A stretch of 64,000 nucleotides of DNA from Lachnospiraceae bacterium XBD2001 (GTDB lineage: Bacteria; Bacillota; Clostridia; Lachnospirales; Lachnospiraceae): NCBI GenBank assembly GCA_900116395.1, contig FPAN01000009.1:1-64000 (forward strand). Reading direction: 5' to 3'. This document shows positions 52,051 through 59,867 of this stretch, in pieces. The translations under genes were made by a program, and so were the position numbers. The notes beneath the pieces are model-generated. The model worked only from the letters and a program-made list of their open reading frames with translations, had not been told where the DNA came from and searched no databases. The number at the start of each line of letters is the position of its first letter. Positions within the stretch are counted from its first letter, which is position 1.

Positions 52051-53391
52051 TTAGCGATTGGAACGTCTCCAAATCTTCTGCTTCTCCGCTTCCTTGATGA
52101 GCTCATCTCTGAAGTCCGGATGTGCGATGGAAATCAACTTCTCTGCACGCTCCCAAGCAGATGCACCCTTTAAGTTCACCATACCATACTCGGTTACCAC
52201 ATACATGGTCTGTGGTCTGGTGTCAGTTACGATGGAGCCCTCTGCAAGAGTCGGACGAATACGGGATGCAATGCTTCCGTCCTTCTTCTTGAAGGTAGAA
52301 GAGAGGCAGATGAAGCTCTTACCGCCGTTGGACAGGTAAGCACCCATAACGAAATCCATCTGTCCGCCTGCTCCGGAAATCTGGCGAATTCCTGCAGACT
52401 CTGCATTCACCTGGCCATAGAGGTCGATATCTACTGCGTTATTGATGGAGATGAAGTTATCCAACTTGGAAATTACACGAACATCGTTGGTGTAATCTAC
52501 CGGAGCACTCATCAGCTGTGGGTTATCATTGAGATAATCGTACATCTTCTGGGTTCCTGCACCGAAGGCATAAGCCTGACGGAAACGGTCAATGGACTTC
52601 TTTGCACCGGTAATCTTGCCGGCCTTAGCGATGTCTACGAATGCGTCAACGTACATCTCAGTATGAACGCCCAAATCCTTCAAGTCAGAATCTGCAATCA
52701 TGGCACCAACGGTATTTGGCATACCACCGATACCAAGCTGCAAGCAGGCACCGTTTGGAATCTGCTCTACAATCATCTTAGCCACTGCACGGTCAACATC
52801 GGTTGGCTCTCCGCCACCACCAAGCTGTCCAAGCTGTGGGTTGTCACCCTCTACGATGTACTCTACCTGAGAGATATGAATATCAGACTCGAAACCGCCC
52901 AAGCAGCGTGGCATATTCTTATTGACCTCAACGATGATGTGCTCTGCGCCTTCGCAAGCTGCCATCAAGTGAGATGCCTGTGGTCCGAAATTGAAGTATC
53001 CGTGAGCATCCATCGGAGCAACCTGAATCATTACGACACGGCTTGGCTCAATGCTGCGACGATAGTATCCCGGCAACTCGGAATAACGAATTGGTGCATA
53101 GTACGCAAAACCTTCATCGATCATCTTGCGCTCTACGCCGCTCATGTGCCAGGAATTCCAGCAAAAATGCTCTGCTGCATCTTCTCTCTGGAAGATTGCC
53201 GGCTTGTGGAACAGGATTCCACCACGTACCTTCACATCGGTAAGCTCGTCAGTACGTCTCGCCAACGCCTGATCCAATGCCTCCGGTGTACCAACACACC
53301 ATCCGAAGTCTACCCAATCTCCGGACTGAACCACTTTGACTGCCTCGTCTGCAGTCACTAACTTCTTCTGATACTCTGCTTCGTAACTCAT
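52051..53391 (-). CDS. but: butyryl-CoA:acetate CoA-transferase
   Basis: The enzyme swaps CoA between butyryl-CoA and acetate, the final step of butyrate formation in many gut Clostridia. The 446-residue protein has the family-1 (acetyl-CoA hydrolase/4-hydroxybutyrate CoA-transferase) layout. [20 protein letters not shown] is at the N-terminus and [13 protein letters not shown] in the middle. The catalytic Glu is in [14 protein letters not shown] and the oxyanion part is [15 protein letters not shown]. These blocks read as the Roseburia But enzyme. The start at 53391 has GGAGGT. With crt it gives the butyrate character of this organism. Confidence 0.9.
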   Translation of the reverse strand: MSYEAEYQKKLVTADEAVKVVQSGDWVDFGWCVGTPEALDQALARRTDELTDVKVRGGILFHKPAIFQREDAAEHFCWNSWHMSGVERKMIDEGFAYYAPIRYSELPGYYRRSIEPSRVVMIQVAPMDAHGYFNFGPQASHLMAACEGAEHIIVEVNKNMPRCLGGFESDIHISQVEYIVEGDNPQLGQLGGGGEPTDVDRAVAKMIVEQIPNGACLQLGIGGMPNTVGAMIADSDLKDLGVHTEMYVDAFVDIAKAGKITGAKKSIDRFRQAYAFGAGTQKMYDYLNDNPQLMSAPVDYTNDVRVISKLDNFISINNAVDIDLYGQVNAESAGIRQISGAGGQMDFVMGAYLSNGGKSFICLSSTFKKKDGSIASRIRPTLAEGSIVTDTRPQTMYVVTEYGMVNLKGASAWERAEKLISIAHPDFRDELIKEAEKQKIWRRSNR

Positions 53392-53443
53392 ATATAACCT
53401 CCGCACTTCCTTATATCATCCCGTTTCCCCGGGTATTATCACA

Positions 53444-53471
53444 TTGTTAAAAAGATAACGTAATAAGTATA
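53444..53471 (-). promoter_or_regulatory. but promoter with Rex-like operator
   Basis: An extended -10, TGCTATACT (minus strand, hexamer 53471-53466). The 18-mer TTGTTAAAAAGATAACGT (plus strand, 53444-53461) matches Rex TTGTTAA-N4-TTAACAA at 11 of 14 positions and overlaps the transcription start. A Rex role is inferred. Confidence 0.55.
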
Positions 53472-53525
53472 GCACACCTTGCGCCACATTGCGACAAGAT
53501 TTGTAGTTTTCTACACAAAAGTAAC

Positions 53526-53672
53526 GGCCTGGATGGGTACACTGTATTTTCCCGCGAGATCACTCTCGTTCTCGGTCTCAGCGTAGCGGACACATACAAA
53601 GCTGCTTCGCACCTTTTAGTGCCGACGCCTCGACAGACTCGCTACAGAAAATACAGTGTACCCATCCAGGCC
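53526..53672 (+). repeat. structured intergenic repeat, copy 3
   Basis: Perfect 26-bp complementary arms at 53526-53551 and 53647-53672. The core starts TTTTCCCGCGAGATCACTCT and ends CTCGCTACAGAAAA. Helix GCGAG/CTCGC replaces GCGGG/CCCGC of copy 1, a compensated change. The conserved TAGTGCCGACG is present. It ends 4 nt before the stop codon of the gene at 53677. Confidence 0.85.
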
Positions 53673-53676
53673 TGCA

Positions 53677-54120
53677 TTATTGCAAGTATTCACTCATCTT
53701 GTTATCCAGAAAATACCGATACTCCGGGTGATTAGAAGCATTCTCATATTCCACACCGCTTACCGCAACAGGTTCGCTACTGGTAGCAGCATCCGGAATC
53801 TGCACTTCAAAACCGCTATCTATGATGGAATCCGCTTGATAAATATACCCAGATACCCCCTTGTACGTCTCTTCCAGCGCATTGGGATAATACTCTTCCA
53901 AACGCTGGATACCGTCCTCATCGAAACCATAGGAACCCCACTTCTGCCAAGTTCCCTGGTAATCAAAACCGGTATCCTTACAGTACTTCTCTATCGCATT
54001 GCTAAGATAAACCAGCGTATTCTCTCTCTTCTTGGAAAAATAAATCAACGGAATGTTGTGATTCGAAACCCGTGGCTCCAACTGTTGAATGCCGCCGATT
54101 GGCGAAGCATGAAAAAACAT
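53677..54120 (-). CDS. protein of unknown function, possibly ART-like
   Basis: A 147-residue soluble protein. The N-terminal FFHASPIGGIQQLEPRVS and PLIYFSKKRENTLVYLS resemble the starts of ADP-ribosyltransferase-fold proteins (H/Y-[HT]G-S type, then a YxST-like element), which is a weak likeness. The Tyr/Phe-rich middle (QGTWQKWGSYGFDEDGIQRL) is not known to me. An AGGGGG site precedes the ATG by 6 nt. Structured repeats lie directly on both sides in opposite orientation. Confidence 0.65.
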   Translation of the reverse strand: MFFHASPIGGIQQLEPRVSNHNIPLIYFSKKRENTLVYLSNAIEKYCKDTGFDYQGTWQKWGSYGFDEDGIQRLEEYYPNALEETYKGVSGYIYQADSIIDSGFEVQIPDAATSSEPVAVSGVEYENASNHPEYRYFLDNKMSEYLQ

Positions 54121-54145
54121 ATAATCCCCCTACTGTTACATTGTT

Positions 54146-54315
54146 CCGTAATGTAAGACTGAGTATCGGTACCATGTTCTCTGTAGCGGGCCTTCTCAAG
54201 CGTCAGTACTAGAAGGCAGCTTGCTGGCTTCGTAGTATCTGCTACGCTTGAGATAGGAAGCGCGAGCGATCCCGCGGGAGAATGTGGTATCGATACTCAG
54301 TCGTAGCCATTACGG
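54146..54315 (-). repeat. structured intergenic repeat, copy 4
   Basis: Outer arms CCGTAATG (54146-54153)/CATTACGG (54308-54315) and GACTGAGTATC (54157-54167)/GATACTCAGTC (54292-54302). On the minus strand the core reads TTCTCCCGCGGGATCGCTCG through GCCCGCTACAGAGAA. Helices: GCGGG/CCCGC, CTCAAGCGT/ACGCTTGAG (perfect 9 bp) and CAG-A-TACTA/TAGTACTG. The apical hairpin CAGC/GCTG differs from other copies. The right arm overlaps the stop codon of the glycosyltransferase gene. Confidence 0.85.
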
Positions 54316-55368
54316 CATAGTCCACTCTTTGGCCTTATTCCGATACTCCGTCGCCAACCGCTGCAACTCCTCAATGCGCCCAGTCGGAGCCTCCTCCGGA
54401 TCCATAGCATCCGCCATATGACTGTAGGCATCCGCAATACGAAGCATTGGCAGGTTGCCACCGGAGTGAACATCCAAGATGCTCTCCGTACCGTCAATGG
54501 CATTGTAGAACCATAAGCTGGCTTCCTCGTAATCTTTTTTCGCGAAGAAATACTCGCCTAACTCGCAACAGATTTCCGAGCAAGGCGCCACTGCATTCAC
54601 CTTCATGGCGTACTTCAGGAAATCCGCATCGCTGCCCTGTAATCTGGCATTGCGCGCCACGATGCAGCACAACTGACGGAATAAGTCCGCATCCAATTCT
54701 TCCTTCTCTAACACCTCCGCGAAGATTTCCGAACCAATACGAACATCCTCGGTAGAGCCACACTTCAGAAGTTCCTTAGCATACATGGAATATAACTTCT
54801 TGGAGAGCCGTCCGTCGGTCTTGTACGCAGTAGCAAAAATATGGAAGTCCCGCTTCTGGTGCAGGGATTCCGGCATATGCAGGATTTCAATATCGCTGTC
54901 AAAAACTACCGGTTCTGTGCGCACCGTCTCGTGAATCGGATCAATCCACTTGAAGGTACGTAAGCGCTTGTAAAGCTTCGGACGATACTCCCAATTGGAA
55001 TTAAGGACGGACTGTAATCCGTTCTCCACGTACTTCATCTGGACGATTTCCACTTCCGGCATCAGCACTTCCTTCAGCTGCAGGAAGCGGTTGCGGTTCA
55101 CATCATCCAACACTTCGTCCGCATCGCAACTGTAGATGTAGTCGCCGGTCGCTTTGGAAAAAGCGAAGTTTCTCGCCTTGGAGAAATCATCCACCCAGCT
55201 GAAATCGTAGATGAGACGGGTGTACTTCGCCGCAATAGACTTGGTATCATCGGTAGAACCGGTGTCTACAATGATAATCTCATCCACCAAATCGTGAATG
55301 GATTCCAGGCAGCGTTCTAACACCATCTCTTCATTTTTTACAATCATACATAAACTGATACTAACCAT
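54310..55368 (-). CDS. family 2 glycosyltransferase with TPR-like tail
   Basis: The 352-residue protein starts ISLCMIVKNEEMVLERCLES with the GT-A fold, with DTGSTDDT (about residues 35-42) and the CDADEVL DxD-type motif (about residues 80-86). After about residue 205 a helical TPR-like region follows. It belongs to the SunS/YkcC-like glycosyltransferase-plus-TPR group; donor and acceptor are unknown. Confidence 0.86.
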   Translation of the reverse strand: MVSISLCMIVKNEEMVLERCLESIHDLVDEIIIVDTGSTDDTKSIAAKYTRLIYDFSWVDDFSKARNFAFSKATGDYIYSCDADEVLDDVNRNRFLQLKEVLMPEVEIVQMKYVENGLQSVLNSNWEYRPKLYKRLRTFKWIDPIHETVRTEPVVFDSDIEILHMPESLHQKRDFHIFATAYKTDGRLSKKLYSMYAKELLKCGSTEDVRIGSEIFAEVLEKEELDADLFRQLCCIVARNARLQGSDADFLKYAMKVNAVAPCSEICCELGEYFFAKKDYEEASLWFYNAIDGTESILDVHSGGNLPMLRIADAYSHMADAMDPEEAPTGRIEELQRLATEYRNKAKEWTMP

Positions 55369-55387
55369 GTGATCCCCCTTCCTATGA

Positions 55388-56242
55388 TTACATCAAGATA
55401 ATAATTACAAGAATTCCAAGTACGATTCGATACCAGCCAAACACCTTGAAGTCATGCTTCTTGATGTAGCTCATTAAGAATCGAATGACAAAAATCGAAA
55501 CTGCAAATGCAACAACACATCCAATGATTAGAATTAGCACTTCCAGTCCGCTCATGGAGACACCCTCTGCTACGTACTTTGCCACCTTCAAAAGGCTGGC
55601 TCCAAACATGACCGGAACTGCCAAGAAGAAGGTAAACTCTGCAGCCACTTCGCGGGATACGCCAATCAAAAGAGCTCCGATAATAGTAGCTCCGGAGCGG
55701 GAAGTTCCCGGGAAGATTGCAGCCAGGAGCTGGAACAATCCGATAATCAGCGCTGTATTGTAACCAATCTCAGCGATGCTGTTAATGACCGGTTCTTTTT
55801 TGCCGTTCATGAATTCAACAACGATGAAGATTACACCGACGATAATCAATGCAAGTGCAACCGGGATTGGATGATAGAAAAGCTCATCAATCTTATCATC
55901 AAACAGCACACCGACAATTGCAGCCGGAATGCAGGCAATGATAATCTTAATCCACATGGCAAGGGCGCCTTCCTTCCATACCACACGGTTATGTACCGCT
56001 ACAGAGCCCTTGGCCTTCACGCGCTTCATGGTAAATGGCCATAAGGTGTTCCAATAGAGGATGACAACCGCCATAATGGCGCCAAGCTGGATGACCACCT
56101 CAAACATCTTGTAGAATTCCTCAGATACGTTCAAAGATACGATTTCATTTAACAGAATCATGTGTCCGGTACTGCTGATTGGCAGCCACTCCGTTACGCC
56201 TTCCACGATTCCGAATAAAATTGCTTTTAAAATTTCTAACAT
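55388..56242 (-). CDS. uppP: undecaprenyl-diphosphatase UppP
   Basis: UppP dephosphorylates C55-PP to recycle the wall lipid carrier and gives bacitracin resistance. The 284-residue membrane protein has the catalytic motifs EGVTEWLPISSTGH (residues 14-27) and PGTSRSGATI (about 175-184), with about eight membrane helices. It lies 19 nt upstream of the glycosyltransferase, so both may share a transcript. Confidence 0.94.
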   Translation of the reverse strand: MLEILKAILFGIVEGVTEWLPISSTGHMILLNEIVSLNVSEEFYKMFEVVIQLGAIMAVVILYWNTLWPFTMKRVKAKGSVAVHNRVVWKEGALAMWIKIIIACIPAAIVGVLFDDKIDELFYHPIPVALALIIVGVIFIVVEFMNGKKEPVINSIAEIGYNTALIIGLFQLLAAIFPGTSRSGATIIGALLIGVSREVAAEFTFFLAVPVMFGASLLKVAKYVAEGVSMSGLEVLILIIGCVVAFAVSIFVIRFLMSYIKKHDFKVFGWYRIVLGILVIIILM

Positions 56243-56322
56243 AGTTACTCCTTTTGTCTTATTACAATGTCCATGGATAATTATAGTCTATTTTGTCCGG
56301 ATTATCTTCCCAAAAAAGAAAC

Positions 56323-56350
56323 AAAAAGCACCTCTCTTTCGAGAGATGCT
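56323..56350 (-). terminator. terminator after the 56362 gene
   Basis: Minus-strand stem AGCATCTCTC/GAGAGGTGCT with a GAAA loop and T5, 11 nt after the stop. Confidence 0.9.
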
Positions 56351-56361
56351 CTACATATAAC

Positions 56362-56754
56362 TTATATCAAACTGGTCTTGCCCTGCTTCGCGTCCCGTTC
56401 CCGCATCATACGCTTATACTGGGTTACAGACATCATCCGCTTCGGACGCTTCTTGTAAAGAACGCTAAGTTCTTCCGGATCATGCATCTTCAGAAGACCA
56501 ACATGGGTAATCAATGTTCCGTCTCCTCTGGTCACACAGCGGCGGTCAATGTGAATATGATAATTGGAAACCGCTCCGTTAATCAACAGTTCTGCGGTAC
56601 CGGTCTCATCACTAATCTCACCGCACTCTACCTTGTCCTGGAATGTCTTCAAATCCATTACGATTCCGACCTGGTCCTGCAATACTCCGCGTGGCTTCTG
56701 GGTCACTTGTCCGGAAGGGTTTCTTAACTGGTTAATAATATCTTTTCTATCCAA
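56362..56754 (-). CDS. protein of unknown function
   Basis: A 130-residue basic protein, predicted soluble, with a beta-rich middle (GAVSNYHIHIDRRCVTRGDG) and a Lys/Arg-rich C-terminus (YKKRPKRMMSVTQYKRMMRE). I recognise no family. It is the last gene of ordinary base composition before the AT-rich element. Confidence 0.6.
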   Translation of the reverse strand: MDRKDIINQLRNPSGQVTQKPRGVLQDQVGIVMDLKTFQDKVECGEISDETGTAELLINGAVSNYHIHIDRRCVTRGDGTLITHVGLLKMHDPEELSVLYKKRPKRMMSVTQYKRMMRERDAKQGKTSLI

Positions 56755-56975
56755 AACTACTCCTTAGGCCATTCATCCGGCCGTCCTACTCTTGCTCAAA
56801 TACACACGCTGTCCATTTTATCAAACGCACCCGCCTTCGCCTAGTGGTGAATACTTACAATCTCACATCCCGCGAGCCCAATAGGCTCTATAAAAAGTGA
56901 CAGAACCAGATGTCCTGATTCTGCCACTTGTCTAAAATGCGAATACGATTCGTTGCACTATTTGCTTACTATCGA
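56755..56975. other. junction between chromosome and AT-rich element
   Basis: There is no convincing gene. Base composition falls towards the AT-rich region on the right. A minus-strand terminator is at 56895-56929. I could not find a clear attachment-site repeat by eye. Confidence 0.4.
56895..56929 (-). terminator. terminator of the small minus-strand unit
   Basis: Minus-strand stem AAGTGGCAGAA/TTCTGTCACTT with inner pairs and a following T run. It would end the transcript of the two small open frames at 56976-57162. Confidence 0.75.
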
Positions 56976-57162
56976 TTATGCATTTTCCACTTCTCCTCCT
57001 GAAATGATATCAACATCAAAATGGCACTGTAATTCACCAATTGTTACCCCCCTACACACTGCCAAACTCCTTCTTAATCCAGTCTAACAATTGTGGAATA
57101 TCATCTAGTGTTTTCTCATATTCCTTACCATATATCTTCACTCTATCAACACTATATTTCAT
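56976..57162 (-). pseudogene. two overlapping small open frames (small gene pair or frameshifted gene)
   Basis: The first frame (57162-57052, 36 residues, MKYSVDRVKIYGKEYEKTLD...) begins at ATG. The second (57059-56976, 27 residues) starts at a GTG with an AAGGAG site and overlaps the first by 8 nt. Joined by a frameshift they would give one product of about 62 residues ending IISGGEVENA. It may be a decayed element gene or a real two-frame gene. It diverges from the operon at 57251 and is followed by a terminator. Coding status is uncertain. Confidence 0.4.
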
Positions 57163-57174
57163 GAAATTTGCCTA

Positions 57175-57213
57175 AAATAAGTTCCTTATGCTATAAGTGT
57201 AGGTAACTTATTT
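57175..57213. promoter_or_regulatory. inverted repeat in the divergent promoter region
   Basis: AAATAAGTT (57175-57183) and AACTTATTT (57205-57213) form a perfect 9-bp inverted repeat 21 nt apart, between the small minus-strand frames and the plus-strand operon. A TATAAG -10-like element (57192-57197) lies in the spacer. It is an operator candidate. Confidence 0.5.
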
Positions 57214-57250
57214 ATTGCAAAATTTTGCTAATTATCAGAAAGGTAGGATT

Positions 57251-57700
57251 ATGGAAAAACAAATTCAGCGAACAACAGATTTATTCTTCTTAAAAGCATC
57301 AGAGGGCATTTTGGAAAGATGCCATGATAATAGCTTGTTTATTGTAGATGAAACAAAGGAAGAGTTGGAAAGACGACAGCTTCCTAAAGATTTTATTGAG
57401 AAAGTATTGCAGAGTGGAAGATTCCATGATATCAGAGGTCGTTATGTTGAAGTAGATAAGCTGTCAAAGGTTTTATTTCATGAGGAAGAATGGATTATCT
57501 TACCATATGACATCAGTGTATTCTGTGACGTATTACTGGATATGGATGCAGAAAATATCAAATGCCTTATTGTATCGAACCATCAAAAACAGTATCTGGC
57601 ATTCTTCGAAAATACAAAAGAAAAGATGAATGAAACACTTTATTACTTAAAAGCACATAATCTTGCTGATAAAATCCTTTCTGCAAAGGAGATGCTATGA
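57251..57700 (+). CDS. element protein of unknown function
   Basis: A 149-residue acidic protein (MEKQIQRTTDLFFLKASEGI...) with an AAGGTAGG site before the ATG at 57251. It has no membrane segment or motif I recognise. Its stop overlaps the ClpP start by 4 nt, so the two are translationally coupled, which suggests a shared function with the protease or the ATPase. Confidence 0.65.
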   Translation: MEKQIQRTTDLFFLKASEGILERCHDNSLFIVDETKEELERRQLPKDFIEKVLQSGRFHDIRGRYVEVDKLSKVLFHEEEWIILPYDISVFCDVLLDMDAENIKCLIVSNHQKQYLAFFENTKEKMNETLYYLKAHNLADKILSAKEML

Positions 57701-58284
57701 AATATTTAGAAAAATCCCATAATGGATATCAGGAGATGGATATCAAAACAAAAATGCTAGATCAGGGTTTTATATACCTTGTAGGCACGATTGATACGAA
57801 TCTTGCCACCGATATTACAGAACAAATCATGTATTTGGAATCCAAAGAGCGGATACAGAAGATTGTCCTGCTTATCAATTCCCCGGGAGGAAGCGTATCG
57901 GATGGCCTTTTTCTGTATGATCAGCTTCTTCATACTGCAAAGCCTGTCATCACCGTTTGTATGGGAAAGGCAATGTCTATGGCTGCAATTATTTTTGCTG
58001 CGGGAAACAAGCGCTATATTCTGCCTCATAGCAAGGTTATGATACATGAGCCTTTGATTGAACAAACCGGAGGTAATGCAACCTCTATCAGTAAAACAGC
58101 AGAGTCCATCCAGGATGTAAAACAAGAGCTGGTAAATATTTTAGTAGAACATACCAAGAAAACGAAAAAACAGATAGAGAAGGCGATTTCCTTCGATAAT
58201 GTTATGAATGCGAAAGAGAGCATTGCATTCGGATTATGTGATGAAATCTTAATGAATCCTATTTTATCATTAACAGGAGAATGA
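57697..58284 (+). CDS. ClpP-family protease encoded on the element
   Basis: The 195-residue protein has the ClpP fold. The oxyanion turn is NSPGGSVSDG (residues 61-70). The catalytic triad is Ser94 (GKAMSMAA), His117 (VMIHEPL) and Asp167 (SFDNVMN). The triad is complete, so it should be active. It is divergent from housekeeping ClpP (shorter N-terminus, KTAESIQDVKQEL handle), like phage and conjugative-element ClpP proteins. It lies between the 149-residue protein and a VirD4-like ATPase in one operon. There is no Clp unfoldase nearby. Confidence 0.88.
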   Translation: MKYLEKSHNGYQEMDIKTKMLDQGFIYLVGTIDTNLATDITEQIMYLESKERIQKIVLLINSPGGSVSDGLFLYDQLLHTAKPVITVCMGKAMSMAAIIFAAGNKRYILPHSKVMIHEPLIEQTGGNATSISKTAESIQDVKQELVNILVEHTKKTKKQIEKAISFDNVMNAKESIAFGLCDEILMNPILSLTGE

Positions 58285-58287
58285 TTT

Positions 58288-59556
58288 ATGCAGACATTGC
58301 ACGTATCCAAACATAAAACGTATAACACGAACGGGTTCTATCAGGCAAATAAGAATGTATTGGTATGTGGAGCTCCGGGGACCGGGAAAACCAGAGGATT
58401 CGTAATACCAAACCTTCTTTCTAATACGGAAGATTCATTCGTAATAAATGACTCTAAAGGCTACATATTTAGCTTATACGGGGATTATTTTAAGGAGCAT
58501 GGATATCAGGTCGTCTGCATTGATTTCGTTCATTTACGGGGCCATTACAACCCTTTTGATATTATAAAGAGTGAATATGATATTCTAAAAACAGCACATA
58601 TGATTGCCTACATGGATGCAGTAGAAGGAATCAATCGTGATCCATTTTGGGATGAGGAGAGTGAGATCGCACTTTCTGCATTCATTGGATTCTTATGGGA
58701 ATTCCTACCAAAGGAAAAGCAAAGTCTTCCTATATTAAATGATCTTATTACCAATCCAATGGACTTCATTCCTGCTATTGATGAGGAAGTTTATCTATTG
58801 TCCAATCAAGAATTGCGACTTCAGGTAGAAAGACAGTTTTCCATATCAAGAAGCACTCCATCTGCACTTGATCGGTTATTCCTTGCAGTAGCAAAACAAA
58901 AACCAGACGCTTTTTGTTTAAGACAGTATCGGAAGTTTTGTACATCCCCGGAGAAAACTTTTGGAACTATTATTTCTGCTACCTTATCTAAATTAGGTCA
59001 GTATGATACCAAGGAAATCCGGGAGTTTTTAAGCAAAACAGACGTTTGCTTTTCTGACATAGCAACCAAAAAGACGGCTGTTTTTATCTGTGTATCGGAC
59101 AATGATCGGACCATGGATGGAATTGCTAATATTTTATACAGCCAGATCATTGGATATCTGGTTATAGAAGCGGATAAATCCCTACCAGAGCGAGATGTAG
59201 ATTTGTATTTTGATGATTTTGCAACTTCCGTTAAAATCCCGGATTTTCCCCGTATGATTGCATCATTTCGAAGCAGACGTATCAATGCATTTCTAATGAT
59301 TCAAAATGAATCCCAGCTTATCGCTATGTATAAGGAAGAAGCCAAAACCATTATTGGTTCTGCCGGAACATATCTATATATGGGAAATATGGATATTGAT
59401 ACCATAAAAAACGTTTCTTTGCGTATGAATATACCGGTTGGGGAAGTAATTGAGCTTCCGTTTCACAATATGATTGTGCATAAACAGGGTGAGCGACCGT
59501 TTATGGATGAATGTTTATTGCTAGAAGAATATGAAAAAGAAGAAGAGGAGCGCTAA
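58288..59556 (+). CDS. VirD4/TraG-type coupling ATPase lacking the membrane domain
   Basis: The 422-residue P-loop ATPase has Walker A GAPGTGKTRG (residues 28-37), the conserved VINDSKGYIF and Walker B region YFDDFATSV, and the sensor-like SRRINAFLMIQNESQL. This is the catalytic core of T4SS coupling proteins. The family normally has about 100-200 N-terminal residues with two membrane helices; here the ATPase domain begins almost at once. The protein ends in a 12-residue acidic tail, EEYEKEEEER. The start has AGGAG, 3 nt after clpP. It probably links substrates to a conjugation machine encoded beyond the window. Confidence 0.85.
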   Translation: MQTLHVSKHKTYNTNGFYQANKNVLVCGAPGTGKTRGFVIPNLLSNTEDSFVINDSKGYIFSLYGDYFKEHGYQVVCIDFVHLRGHYNPFDIIKSEYDILKTAHMIAYMDAVEGINRDPFWDEESEIALSAFIGFLWEFLPKEKQSLPILNDLITNPMDFIPAIDEEVYLLSNQELRLQVERQFSISRSTPSALDRLFLAVAKQKPDAFCLRQYRKFCTSPEKTFGTIISATLSKLGQYDTKEIREFLSKTDVCFSDIATKKTAVFICVSDNDRTMDGIANILYSQIIGYLVIEADKSLPERDVDLYFDDFATSVKIPDFPRMIASFRSRRINAFLMIQNESQLIAMYKEEAKTIIGSAGTYLYMGNMDIDTIKNVSLRMNIPVGEVIELPFHNMIVHKQGERPFMDECLLLEEYEKEEEER

Positions 59557-59557
59557 A

Positions 59558-59812
59558 ATGCTCCTCTTTGCTTTCGTTTTTATTTATCGGTTAAATACTT
59601 CTTTCTGTGAACACAACAATCAATGTATCGCATGTACAGATCTAAACTGCAAAGAACCAACAAGAAGAATTAATGGGCTTGTTTCATCAGGCCGTTCGCC
59701 AATTCACCTAAAAGACGGAAAAATCATTATAGATATTCCAAAAAGCAAATATACTTATACTTGCAAATATATAGAAAATGGTGAAGAGTGCCCGCATTCT
59801 AAGAATAATTAA
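59558..59812 (+). CDS. small cysteine-rich protein of unknown function
   Basis: An 84-residue protein with a hydrophobic N-terminus (about residues 1-13) and five Cys (CEHNNQCIACTDLNC and CKYIENGEECPH, six counted together). I start it at the ATG at 59558, with GAGGAG 7 nt upstream, one base after the ATPase stop. It is the last gene of the operon before a terminator. It could be a small secreted or membrane-bound zinc or disulfide protein. Confidence 0.55.
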   Translation: MLLFAFVFIYRLNTSFCEHNNQCIACTDLNCKEPTRRINGLVSSGRSPIHLKDGKIIIDIPKSKYTYTCKYIENGEECPHSKNN

Positions 59813-59831
59813 TCATAATAAGCATAAAAAT

Positions 59832-59860
59832 AAGACCTCTCGTTTATGCCGAGAGGTCTT
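59832..59860. terminator. bidirectional terminator
   Basis: Perfect stem AAGACCTCTCG/CGAGAGGTCTT with a 7-nt loop and A/T runs on both sides, between the converging operon and hipA-like gene. Confidence 0.92.
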
Positions 59861-59867
59861 TATCTGA

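Noticed and set aside
53526-53672. Reading the 26-bp arms of copy 3 as a plain transcription terminator
   Set aside because: There is no T run, and the inner part is the conserved core of the four-copy family.
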